64,000 nt of DNA from assembly GCA_965228625.1 (NCBI GenBank), contig OZ245829.1, positions 1,240,001-1,304,000 on the forward strand. The letters are read 5' to 3'. The translations under genes were made by a program, and so were the position numbers. Below the pieces are notes generated by a model, which searched no databases, was not told where the DNA came from, and saw nothing but the letters and a program-made list of their open reading frames with translations. This stretch comes from UBA2767 sp965228625. Lineage in GTDB: Bacteria; Pseudomonadota; Alphaproteobacteria; Rhizobiales; Methyloligellaceae. Shown here one piece after another: positions 18,123 to 25,748 of this stretch (position 1 is its first letter; each line of letters starts with the position of its first letter).

Positions 18123-18356
18123 ATGCCAACAGCAAATACACCCACAACGGTTCCCGTCGTCGTCGATGACGCCAAGTGCATCGCCGAGAAGGGCTGCACG
18201 GTCTGTGTCGACATCTGTCCGCTGGACGTACTCCGCATATCGGAGATGTCCGGCAAGGCGTACATGAAGTACGACGAGTGCTGGTACTGCATGCCATGCG
18301 AGTCGGACTGTCCCACGGGCGCGGTGACCGTGAACATTCCATATCTGCTGCGCTAG
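18123..18356 (+). CDS. Small 2x[4Fe-4S] ferredoxin, AprB-like
   Basis: 77 residues with two clear cluster motifs: C19, C25, C28, C32 (CIAEKGCTVCVDICP) and C53, C56, C59, C63 (CWYCMPCESDCP). The C-terminus stops right after the second cluster, so it lacks the long tail of authentic AprB. It starts 36 bases after the flavoprotein gene and should be its electron-transfer subunit or partner. Low-potential electrons might come from the KorAB/FdxA pair encoded divergently. Confidence 0.88.
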   Translation: MPTANTPTTVPVVVDDAKCIAEKGCTVCVDICPLDVLRISEMSGKAYMKYDECWYCMPCESDCPTGAVTVNIPYLLR

Positions 18357-18366
18357 AGGACCTCGC

Positions 18367-19338
18367 ATGTCCGAACCGTTTGAAGAATACGACGACATTG
18401 AAGACATCGCCGGGGAGCTCAAGGACTCCGATCCGTCGGTGCGCCAGGTCGCGGTCATGAGCCTCGCCGACAGCGCGGACGAGGCGGCCATCCCCTACCT
18501 CGCGGAAGCACTGGGCGACGAGGCCGTTGAGGTCCGCAGGCAGGCCGCGATTGCGTTGGGCGAGTTTGACGGGCCTGCGGCGAGCGCGGCGTTGGCGCGC
18601 GCCATAGCGGACAGCGACCCGACCGTGGCCGCAGCGGCCGCGGACAGTCTTGCCGAGCTCAAGGACCCGGCGGCGGCCGATCCGTTGCTGCCCCTCGCCT
18701 CGCACGAAAGCGAATTCGTCCGCAAGTCCGTTCTGCGCGCGTTGAAGGAATTGCGGCGACCCGAGGCGCTCAAACCGGCGCTCGCGGCGCTGGAGGATCC
18801 GGATGCCGAGGTTCGCGTTCAGGCTGTCGGGGTTATCGGCTTCCTGCAACTGGAGGAATCCCTGCCCGCGCTGAAGTCGGCGGCAGGCGACAAGGATCCG
18901 CTCGTGCGCCGTGCCGCCATCAGTGCGCTTGGTTTCTCCAAGGCCGCACCGGCCGGAGAAGCGCTTGTCATGGCGCTCTCGGACGAGGACTGGATGGTGC
19001 GCGAGATGGCGGCGGAAACGCTTGGCAAGAGCCGGATCGCGGCGGGAGAATCGGAACTCATTGCACTGCTCGGCGACGACTTCTGGCAGGTCCGCCTGAA
19101 GGCGACACGCACCCTGGGCAAGATGGGCACCCGCAGTGCCGTATCGGACATCGGACCGTTCCTCGGCCACGAGCAGTCCAATCTTCGCAAGGAGGCGGCT
19201 GCCGCCCTGGGCGAGATCGCCGACCCCGGGGCGCTTCCGTTCCTCGCGCCCTATGTCGATGATCCGGACCCCGACGTCCGCAAGAACGTCCGATGGGCCA
19301 TTGAACGTATTGGCGGTGACAGGGAGGCGGCCGGATAA
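18367..19338 (+). CDS. HEAT-repeat (PBS lyase-like) protein
   Basis: 323 residues made almost wholly of about ten 31-residue helical repeats of the type D-x-x-V-R-x-x-A-x-x-A-L-G (e.g. VEVRRQAAIALGEF, PLVRRAAISALGF, QVRLKATRTLGKMG, SNLRKEAAAALGEI, PDVRKNVRWAIERI). HEAT repeats of this PBS-lyase class are scaffolds that bind other proteins or cofactors such as bilins and Fe-S partners. It lies 10 bases after the ferredoxin gene, so a stable complex with the flavoprotein-ferredoxin pair is likely. Enzymatic activity is not expected. Confidence 0.85.
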   Translation: MSEPFEEYDDIEDIAGELKDSDPSVRQVAVMSLADSADEAAIPYLAEALGDEAVEVRRQAAIALGEFDGPAASAALARAIADSDPTVAAAAADSLAELKDPAAADPLLPLASHESEFVRKSVLRALKELRRPEALKPALAALEDPDAEVRVQAVGVIGFLQLEESLPALKSAAGDKDPLVRRAAISALGFSKAAPAGEALVMALSDEDWMVREMAAETLGKSRIAAGESELIALLGDDFWQVRLKATRTLGKMGTRSAVSDIGPFLGHEQSNLRKEAAAALGEIADPGALPFLAPYVDDPDPDVRKNVRWAIERIGGDREAAG

Positions 19339-19358
19339 GCGGTTCCGCAAGGACGAGA

Positions 19359-20198
19359 ATGGGGGCGAGATCGCAAGATGCGTTGGCTGCATTCGAGGAT
19401 TTGACCAGATCCGCATCCGGAAGCTCCGACCGTCCCGGCCAGGCTCGCCAGGCGCGCGATGACGGGCCGAAAGCAAGCCGTACCGGAAAACCGAAATACG
19501 TCGTCATCCGCGACTGGCTGACCGACCGCATCCTCGGCGGGCATTTCGCCCGCGGTGAGCAGCTTCCCAGTGAACACGACCTGATGGACAAGTTCTCGGT
19601 GAGCCGTGTCACCGCCCGCCAGGCGCTGAACAGTCTGCGGGAATTCGGCCTGATCGAAAGCCGGCGGGGCAAAGGATACTTCGTGCGTCAGCTCACCGCC
19701 GTGCACCAGCTCGAGCGCCTGGAAGGCTTTGGCGAGATCATGGCGCCACTCGGCGTGCCCACACGCTCGGACGTGATCGAGTTGCTCGAGATACCGGCAA
19801 CCGACAAGGAGATCGTGGAGGCGTTGCGCCTCTCGCCCGGCGAACTGGTGACGCGTATCGCGCGCCTGCGCCTCGCGGGCGGCGCCGTCATGTCGCTCGA
19901 CGTCAGTTATTTCCCGATCGAAGTCGGGCGGCGGTTGGCGCAACAGGACCTGGCCCGCGCCGACGTGTTTGCCCTGCTCGAGGAACGACTCGATATCGAG
20001 CTCAGCTACGCGGATCTGAGAATTGACGTGGTCCCGGCCGATCGGCGCCATGCGGCCTTTCTCGGTGTCAAAACCGGTACGCCGGTCATACGCATCCGTC
20101 GTCTGACACACGACGTGAACGGCAATCCGATCGATTTCGAATACCTCTACAGCCGGGTGGAAACGCTCTGTTTCAACGCCCGCATCACCCGCCACTAG
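19359..20198 (+). CDS. GntR-family transcriptional regulator (HutC/UTRA subfamily)
   Basis: 279 residues. A disordered, charged N-terminal tail of about 40 residues precedes the winged helix-turn-helix (YVVIRDWLTDRILGGHF, GEQLPSEHDLMDKFSVSR, VTARQALNSLREFGL, SRRGKGYFV). The rest is a UTRA ligand-binding domain (LAGGAVMSLDVSYFP, GVKTGTPVIRIRRLTHD and the final DFEYLYSRVETLCFN). It closes the DUF971-flavoprotein-ferredoxin-HEAT operon 20 bases after the HEAT gene. The likely role is metabolite-responsive control of these genes, and possibly of the divergent fdxA-korAB and DMT genes through the repeated GTCAAC-TTGC sites. The effector is unknown. Confidence 0.88.
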   Translation: MGARSQDALAAFEDLTRSASGSSDRPGQARQARDDGPKASRTGKPKYVVIRDWLTDRILGGHFARGEQLPSEHDLMDKFSVSRVTARQALNSLREFGLIESRRGKGYFVRQLTAVHQLERLEGFGEIMAPLGVPTRSDVIELLEIPATDKEIVEALRLSPGELVTRIARLRLAGGAVMSLDVSYFPIEVGRRLAQQDLARADVFALLEERLDIELSYADLRIDVVPADRRHAAFLGVKTGTPVIRIRRLTHDVNGNPIDFEYLYSRVETLCFNARITRH

Positions 20199-20547
20199 AC
20201 GCTTCGCTGCCCGAAGAAAGCCGGGTGCTTTCAGCACACCATTGCCGCCCGCAGGAGCGTGCGAGTGTGAACCGGACTGTCCCGGTCTCGGCGGATGGCA
20301 CAGCAACTTGTATTGCCGGTTGCAAACGCCGCTTGGCTGAATTTTGTGCGCCGCAAGGCATTTCGCCTAAACGCCGAGCAGATCTGGACGATTTCGGGCT
20401 CGGGCCCGGGACGGCAATAGTTAAGAAAATCCTAATGGCGCCCGCGACTTAGAACTTTCTCACGCGATTCAGACCCGAATTGGCACGCTCGTTGCCCTCT
20501 TAGATGGGTACGAACGGACAAGTTAGCGCCAAGACAGGAGTCTGACC
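20199..20547 (+). promoter_or_regulatory. Leader region of the NosL-fusion/ABC operon
   Basis: This gap of about 350 bases has no credible gene; a 75-codon frame at 20225-20452 has no family features. It carries a sigma-54 promoter at 20481-20495 and must hold upstream activator sites. An AT-richer stretch sits at 20415-20465. No exact copy of the GTCAAC-TTGC site is present. Confidence 0.5.
20481..20495 (+). promoter_or_regulatory. Sigma-54 (RpoN) promoter
   Basis: TGGCACG-CTCG-TTGC matches the -24/-12 consensus TGGCAC(G)-N4-TTGC at every defining position. Transcription should begin near 20507, giving a leader of about 40 bases before the ATG at 20548. A GACAGGAG ribosome site is at 20533-20540. 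An enhancer-binding activator is therefore needed; none is encoded in the window. Confidence 0.88.
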
Positions 20548-21915
20548 ATGTTGCTATCGAGATCAGCCTTGGCCGGCATCGCACTCGTCTCACTGACCGC
20601 AATTCCGGTGAAAGCTGAGACCATCAAGATCGCCATCGGCCACCAGAGCATGTGCACGGACACCTACACCGCGGGCATCGTGGTGAAGGAACTCAAGCTA
20701 CTGGAAAAGCACCTTCCGAGAACGGGCAAATACAAGGACGTCAAATACGACATTAGCTGGGCCGACTACAGCTCGGGCGGACCCATCACGAACCAGATGC
20801 TCGCGAACAAGCTCAATTTCGGCGTCATGGGCGACTATCCGCTGATCGTGAACGGCGCCAAGTTTCAGGCGACCAAGTCGCTGCGCACCGTTTATGTCGC
20901 GGGAACGGGATACAATCTGAAGGGGTCCGGCAACGCGATCGTCGTGCCCGTGAAGTCGGACCTGTATGAGCTGAACGACCTCAAGGGCAAGTCCGTCTCG
21001 ACACCGGTCGGCAGCGCCGCGTGGGGCATGTTGCTGAAGGCGATGCAGGACGCCAAGTTCAGCAAGTCGGACTACACCCTGAAAAATCAGAGCCCGGCCG
21101 TTGGCGCCGCCAACATTGCCGCTGGCAAGATCGACGCGCACGCCGACTTCTGCCCGTGGTCCGAGATCATGGAATTTCGCGGGACCGGCCGAAAGATATT
21201 CGACGGCTCGGAGGCAGGCGTTCCTTACCTGCACGGTGTCGTGGTGCGTGAGGACTTCGCGGAGAAGTACCCGGAAGTCGTCGTTGCCTTCCTGAAGGCC
21301 GTGTATGACGCCGGAAAGTGGATCGAGGCGGATCCGGTCAAGGCGACGGACGAAATGGAGAAGTGGACCGGCGTCGAGAAGGAGGTCCTTTACCTCTACT
21401 TCTCGAAGGGCGGAATTCTCACGCTTGATCCGACGATCAAGGACCCGTGGGTCGACGCGCTGAAGTTCAACCACACGGTCCTGACCCGCGAAAAAGCGAT
21501 CCCGCCGCTCGATTTCGACGCCTGGATCACCGAGGACTACATCAAAGCGGCCTACAAGGAGTTGGGCAAGGACTATGCCGCCGAACGGGCGAAAGTCGTC
21601 GATCCCGTCGTGGCGAATGCGGACCTGCCGTTCGAGATCTGGCACTCGCGGGACGGCATCTCCGAGTATCCCGATATGAAGTCCTTCCTGAAGGCGGTTG
21701 CGGGTTTCCGGGCAACCGGCGCCAAGCTGAATTCCACATACGTCTATGACAAGGAGACCGGCCTCAAGCTGTTCGGGAAGACCGCGTTTTACGTGACATC
21801 GCCGGACGGAGAATACGCGACCTTCCTGCGCAAAAAGGAAGCGGAGAAACATGCGGAAAAGACCGGTGGCAAGGTGATCGGCTTTGAAGAAGCCATCGCC
21901 TCCGCAGCTTCTTAG
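20548..21915 (+). CDS. NrtA/SsuA-like ABC substrate-binding protein with NosL-like C-terminal domain
   Basis: 455 residues. A signal peptide (cleavage near VKA-ETI) is followed by a type II periplasmic binding fold of the nitrate/sulfonate/taurine class (residues 24-350: KIAIGHQSM, LKGKSVSTPVGSAAWGML, KIDAHADFCPWSEI, VVAFLKAVYDAGKWIE). Residues ~360-450 form an extra domain resembling NosL: FEIWHSRDGISEYPD, STYVYDKETG, KTAFYVTSPDG, FLRKKEAEKHAEKTGGKV, GFEEA. NosL binds Cu(I) for nitrous-oxide reductase assembly. Such a fusion beside SCO and PCu(A)C genes suggests copper or a copper-linked ligand. The H32, M35 and C36 of GHQSMC could also bind soft metal. The fusion call is by eye. Confidence 0.75.
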   Translation: MLLSRSALAGIALVSLTAIPVKAETIKIAIGHQSMCTDTYTAGIVVKELKLLEKHLPRTGKYKDVKYDISWADYSSGGPITNQMLANKLNFGVMGDYPLIVNGAKFQATKSLRTVYVAGTGYNLKGSGNAIVVPVKSDLYELNDLKGKSVSTPVGSAAWGMLLKAMQDAKFSKSDYTLKNQSPAVGAANIAAGKIDAHADFCPWSEIMEFRGTGRKIFDGSEAGVPYLHGVVVREDFAEKYPEVVVAFLKAVYDAGKWIEADPVKATDEMEKWTGVEKEVLYLYFSKGGILTLDPTIKDPWVDALKFNHTVLTREKAIPPLDFDAWITEDYIKAAYKELGKDYAAERAKVVDPVVANADLPFEIWHSRDGISEYPDMKSFLKAVAGFRATGAKLNSTYVYDKETGLKLFGKTAFYVTSPDGEYATFLRKKEAEKHAEKTGGKVIGFEEAIASAAS

Positions 21916-22014
21916 GGGCGTCGAGCAACGCCGCCAGCCGGGTCCCGGAGCGAGGTATTGGCTCCACCTCCCCCCGCTCCGGGGCCCGGCGGATACGACA
22001 ACGGAAGAAGGGCG

Positions 22015-22980
22015 ATGACTGCGCAGGCTGCAGAGATAGTCAAAGACAAGCGCGAAAGCTCAAAGACACGCGCACCCTCACCGACGGTCGAACCGGAAGG
22101 CGAGATCGCGATTGCCGAGAACGCCGGCGGCTCGACGCAGGAGCAGGCTCAGCGGCCGAACCAACCACCGGATGACCAGCGTTGGTTCGGACTTGCAATG
22201 TCGGACGTGATCTCCGCGTCGAAAACGTTCGGCATCAGTGGTGCCGCCCTGTTGATCGGCTTGGCGGTCTGGCACTGGGCCACGGCCACAAGTTTCAACC
22301 TGTACATCAATTTCGAAAACGTTCCGCCACCGCTCGCCGTCTGGGCATCATTCATCACGCATCTCGGCGGGCAGGAGTTCTACATTCATGTCGCCGTCAG
22401 CATGCGCCGCATCCTGATCGGCTATTTTCTCGCCAGCCTCCTCGGCATCGTCGTGGGTATTGCCATGGGACGCTCGCGGCTGGTGCGCGATTTCCTGAAC
22501 CCCTATATCGAGGTTCTTCGCCCGATCCCGGCGGTTGCGTGGATTCCCCTGGCGATCCTCATGTGGCCCACCGAGGAATCGTCGATCGTCTACATCACGT
22601 TTCTCGGCGCCTTCTTTCCGATCGTGCTGAACACGATCCATGGCGTGGAGCAGACGCCCGAGGTGCTCGTTCGCGCGGCAACCTCGCTGGGGGCCTCGAG
22701 AATGCAGGTTTTCTGGCATGTGGTCATTCCGGCCGCACTCCCCTCGATCGCCGCGGGTCTCGCCATTGGCATGGGCGTCTCGTGGTTCTCGCTGCTCGCC
22801 GGAGAGATCATATCGGGGCAGTACGGCATCGGCTATTTCACCTGGAACGCCTACTCCCTCATCAACTATCCGGACATTGTCGTCGGCATGCTTGTGATCG
22901 GCGGCCTCGGAATGGCCTCCACGCTGGCCGTGCGCCTGATGACCCGGCCGCTTCTCGCCTGGCAAAGGAGAACGCGATGA
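22015..22980 (+). CDS. ABC transporter permease (NrtB/SsuC/TauC family)
   Basis: 321 residues from the ATG at 22015, which has a GAAGAAGG ribosome site. The N-terminal ~60 residues are polar (Glu, Gln, Pro), followed by six membrane segments of the binding-protein-dependent permease type. The EAA loop that contacts the ATPase is visible: VLVRAATSLGASRMQVFWHV then IPAALPSIAAGLAIG. It forms the channel for the binding protein encoded upstream. The stop overlaps the start of the next gene as ATGA. The substrate is unknown; family members carry nitrate, sulfonates, taurine or pyrimidines. Confidence 0.9.
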   Translation: MTAQAAEIVKDKRESSKTRAPSPTVEPEGEIAIAENAGGSTQEQAQRPNQPPDDQRWFGLAMSDVISASKTFGISGAALLIGLAVWHWATATSFNLYINFENVPPPLAVWASFITHLGGQEFYIHVAVSMRRILIGYFLASLLGIVVGIAMGRSRLVRDFLNPYIEVLRPIPAVAWIPLAILMWPTEESSIVYITFLGAFFPIVLNTIHGVEQTPEVLVRAATSLGASRMQVFWHVVIPAALPSIAAGLAIGMGVSWFSLLAGEIISGQYGIGYFTWNAYSLINYPDIVVGMLVIGGLGMASTLAVRLMTRPLLAWQRRTR

Positions 22981-23660
22981 GCGCCGTCCTCGGTACCATT
23001 CGCCACGCCGTGTCGGACCGGTTTCGGCTCTGGCTGACCATCACCTTCGGCTTCGTCGTTGCATATTACGTGGCGATGATGATCGGGCTGATTGTCCGCT
23101 TCGGCAGCTTGCCCAACTATGTCGAGTATTACGACTGGTTCGGAAACGTCGCGCACATCGTGCGCAGCACGCCTTCCGTTCAGGACATGATCCCGATCAT
23201 TCTCGAAGAGTGGCTGGTGGAAATCGGCTACATGAACACCGATTTCGGGATGGGAATCTCCGAATGGAGCCTGACCCTCATTCCCCCCAAGATTATTCTT
23301 TCACTCGTCCTCGGCGCGCTCATGGCCACGGCGCTGGTGTTGCTCATGCGCAAGCGGGAGTGCTCCGCGGCGACCGTGCACAGTGCGGGCGGAGCCGTGG
23401 GCATCGGATCGGCTCTTGTCGCGCTGTCGAACCTCACCATGAGCTGGGTCGTGTGCTGCTCGACGCCATCCTGGGTCGTCGGCCTGGCGATGATGGGCCT
23501 GGGTGTTTCCACGTCGCTTGCGCTCGAACCATACGGGTTCTGGCTGAACGCGGGAGGATTCCTGCTGCTCGCCGGCTCCGTCTTCTGGATTGCCTATGCG
23601 CAGACCCGGCGCGATGCCGACAGCAAGACCGTGCGCGGCGCAACCATGCACGCGCGATGA
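22977..23660 (+). CDS. Unrecognised polytopic membrane protein with an intramembrane Cys-Cys pair
   Basis: 227 residues; not an ABC permease, since no EAA loop is present. About four membrane helices are seen: LWLTITFGFVVAYYVAMMIG, IILSLVLGALMATALVLL, a long hydrophobic hairpin with SWVVCCSTPSWVV, and FLLLAGSVFWIAYA. A third cysteine lies in RKRECSAA. A Cys-Cys pair in a membrane segment recalls MerT-type metal carriers, and the gene sits between the ABC permease and ATPase genes (ATGA overlap with the former), so I infer a metal- or thiol-handling component of the transporter. I know of no named family for it. Confidence 0.65.
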   Translation: MSAVLGTIRHAVSDRFRLWLTITFGFVVAYYVAMMIGLIVRFGSLPNYVEYYDWFGNVAHIVRSTPSVQDMIPIILEEWLVEIGYMNTDFGMGISEWSLTLIPPKIILSLVLGALMATALVLLMRKRECSAATVHSAGGAVGIGSALVALSNLTMSWVVCCSTPSWVVGLAMMGLGVSTSLALEPYGFWLNAGGFLLLAGSVFWIAYAQTRRDADSKTVRGATMHAR

Positions 23661-23699
23661 GGCCAGGATCGTGAAAGAAAATCGGAGAGATCCACGAAG

Positions 23700-24566
23700 A
23701 TGCTGAACCAGGTCGTTAATCTCCGCGAGCGCACGCGGTCCACGCCATCGCAATCGCGCCAGGGCGTACCATCGTCGGACCGAGGCCACATCGAGATCAA
23801 GAACGTGTCCGTACGCTTCGGCGATGGATACGCGTCGCACCTCGCGGTGACCGACACGTCACTGGACATCAAGCCCGGCGAGTTCGTCTGCATCCTCGGT
23901 CCTTCCGGCTGTGGCAAGTCCACATTGCTGAACACGATCGCCGGTTACGTCATGCCGACGAGCGGGGAAGTCGTGGTGGACGGCACACCCGTCGTTGGTC
24001 CGGGACCGGAACGCGGAATGGTCTTCCAGCAATATTCTCTGTTCCCGTGGAAGACCATTCGCGAGAACGTCGCCTTCGGCCCGAAGGTCGGAGGTGCAAG
24101 CCGGGCCGGTGCGCAGAGCCTCGCCAACACCTTTCTGGCCATGGTCGGCCTGTCCAAATTCGCCGACAAGTATCCCGCTGAGTTGTCGGGCGGCATGCAG
24201 CAGCGCGTCGGCATTGCGCGAGCGCTCGCAAATTATCCCTCGGTCCTCCTGATGGACGAGCCGTTCGGCGCGCTCGATGCGCAAACACGGCTCATGATGC
24301 AGGAGAACCTGCTCGGCATCTGGTCGGAATTCCGCATTACGGTCGTCTTCGTGACGCACGACGTGGACGAGGCCGTCTTCCTCGCTGACCGCGTGCTGAT
24401 CATGAGCGCAGCCCCCGGTCAGATCCTGGAAGACCTTGAGGTCGACCTCGCCCGTCCGCGCGATCCGTCGATCGCCACCAGCAAGAAATTCATCGAGATC
24501 AAGAAGCACTGCCTGGCCATGATCCGGGCGGAGAGCCTGAAGACGTTTGAACAGCAGAACGGGTAG
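23700..24566 (+). CDS. ABC transporter ATP-binding protein (NrtD/SsuB/TauB family)
   Basis: 288 residues. The N-terminal ~30 residues are extra and polar; the ATPase core has Walker A GPSGCGKSTLLN, Q-loop VFQQYSLFPWKT, signature LSGGMQQRVGIARAL and Walker B LLMDEPFGALDAQ, with the H-loop in FVTHDVDEAVFLAD. It powers the permease encoded at 22015. Its gene follows the Cys-Cys membrane protein by 39 bases and is followed closely by SCO, indicating one transcript from the sigma-54 promoter. Confidence 0.92.
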   Translation: MLNQVVNLRERTRSTPSQSRQGVPSSDRGHIEIKNVSVRFGDGYASHLAVTDTSLDIKPGEFVCILGPSGCGKSTLLNTIAGYVMPTSGEVVVDGTPVVGPGPERGMVFQQYSLFPWKTIRENVAFGPKVGGASRAGAQSLANTFLAMVGLSKFADKYPAELSGGMQQRVGIARALANYPSVLLMDEPFGALDAQTRLMMQENLLGIWSEFRITVVFVTHDVDEAVFLADRVLIMSAAPGQILEDLEVDLARPRDPSIATSKKFIEIKKHCLAMIRAESLKTFEQQNG

Positions 24567-24572
24567 TTTGCC

Positions 24573-25220
24573 ATGAAACGCATCAAGCCAAACGGACTTC
24601 TCAGCCATGCCTTTGCGGCAATCATGCTGTTGGGGTTGATCGCCGTCACTGCGGCGCCGGCAATCGCGGAACTCGACAAGCGGGATTTCGACCCGCCGAA
24701 GGCGGTGACAGGTTTCGCGCTCTCGGATCATAAGAAGAAGCCGTTCGGTCCCGAGCGGTTCAAGGGCACGTGGACGTTGATGGTCCTCGGATACACCCAT
24801 TGTCCAGACGTGTGCCCTTTCACCCTCACCAATCTCGCCCTGGTTACCGAGCAGCTGAAGTTTCAACTTCCGCCCGATTCCATTCCTCAGGTGGTCTTCG
24901 TCGGGGTTGATCCCGACCGGGACGCGGAGGTCCTCCCCGACTACATGCCCCATTTCGATCCGGATTTTCTCGGCGTCACCGGCGACTGGCCCGAGGTCAA
25001 GAAGCTGGTCGAGGCGCTGGACGGTTTCGTGCGGTCCGACAAAAAAGGCAAGGACGACGAAGGTTATCTCGTGCGCCACTCCTCGCGCATCAGCGTCATC
25101 AACCCAAACGGCAAGATCGTGAGTCAGATCAATCCGCCCCTGCCGCCAAACGAGGCCGCGATCTTCATCTCCAGCCTGATGCGGAAGCACAACAAGGCCA
25201 ACGCCAGCGTTGGTCAGTAG
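24573..25220 (+). CDS. SCO1/SenC-type copper/thiol-redox protein
   Basis: 215 residues with an N-terminal membrane anchor or signal (residues 10-32) and a thioredoxin-like SCO domain. The copper-binding ligands are visible: C77 and C81 in CPDVCP, preceded by GYTHCPD, and H169 in VRHSSRIS. SCO proteins deliver copper to, or reduce the cysteines of, CuA sites in cytochrome oxidase and N2O reductase. It lies six bases after the ABC ATPase gene, in operon with PCu(A)C, so the transporter operon has a periplasmic copper-insertion arm. Confidence 0.92.
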   Translation: MKRIKPNGLLSHAFAAIMLLGLIAVTAAPAIAELDKRDFDPPKAVTGFALSDHKKKPFGPERFKGTWTLMVLGYTHCPDVCPFTLTNLALVTEQLKFQLPPDSIPQVVFVGVDPDRDAEVLPDYMPHFDPDFLGVTGDWPEVKKLVEALDGFVRSDKKGKDDEGYLVRHSSRISVINPNGKIVSQINPPLPPNEAAIFISSLMRKHNKANASVGQ

Positions 25221-25238
25221 AGAGAGGTTAGACGACCA

Positions 25239-25748
25239 ATGTCTTACAAACGATCCGCAAGAATTATCGCTTTGATCATGATGGTGTCCGCAGGGCTCGC
25301 CCTCCCAACCGCAATCCATGCGGACACCGGTCTCAGCGCGGCGAATGCCTGGATCCCCCTGGCGCCGCCGAACATGAAAGTTCATGCCGGGTACCTGGAA
25401 CTCACGAATTCTTCGAGCCAGCCGCGCTATCTCGTCGATGTGACCAGCCCGATCTACGAGAGCGCGGAGCTCCATGTCTCGCGCGTGGTCAACGACGTCG
25501 CCACCATGGAGCGCCTGGCTCAGATCGAGCTGCCGCCGGGCAAGACCGTCCTTTTCGAACCGGGCGGGCTTCACCTGATGCTGATGGGACCGAAAAGCAA
25601 GCAGACCGATGGCGAGGAAATCCCCCTGACGCTCGTTTTCCAGAACGGCGAGAAGCTCGACACCCGCGCGAAAGTCACCGCCGCGAAACAGATGAAAGGC
25701 GATCACAGCCATCACGGCCATGGGACGCATAAGAAAAAAGGCATGTAA
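25239..25748 (+). CDS. Periplasmic copper chaperone PCu(A)C with His-rich tail
   Basis: 169 residues with a signal peptide (cleavage near IHA-DTG). The copper motif H-x10-M-x21-H-x-M is complete: H79, M90, H112 and M114 (AELHVS, ATMERL, GGLHLML). The C-terminus ends in a His-rich tail (DHSHHGHGTHKKKGM) that may hold extra metal. Known role: pass Cu(I) together with SCO to oxidase or reductase copper sites. It follows SCO by 18 bases; a 3' overlap with the cytochrome frame is possible. Confidence 0.93.
   Translation: MSYKRSARIIALIMMVSAGLALPTAIHADTGLSAANAWIPLAPPNMKVHAGYLELTNSSSQPRYLVDVTSPIYESAELHVSRVVNDVATMERLAQIELPPGKTVLFEPGGLHLMLMGPKSKQTDGEEIPLTLVFQNGEKLDTRAKVTAAKQMKGDHSHHGHGTHKKKGM

Noticed and set aside
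20281..20330. CAACTTGTATTGCC resembling the GTCAAC-TTGCC sites
   Set aside because: The spacing between the CAA and TTG halves is six rather than four bases and the flanks differ, so it does not match the pattern.
22182..22976. Upstream extension of the Cys-Cys membrane protein frame
   Set aside because: It only reads through the permease gene in another frame; the ATG at 22977 with ATGA overlap is the convincing start.
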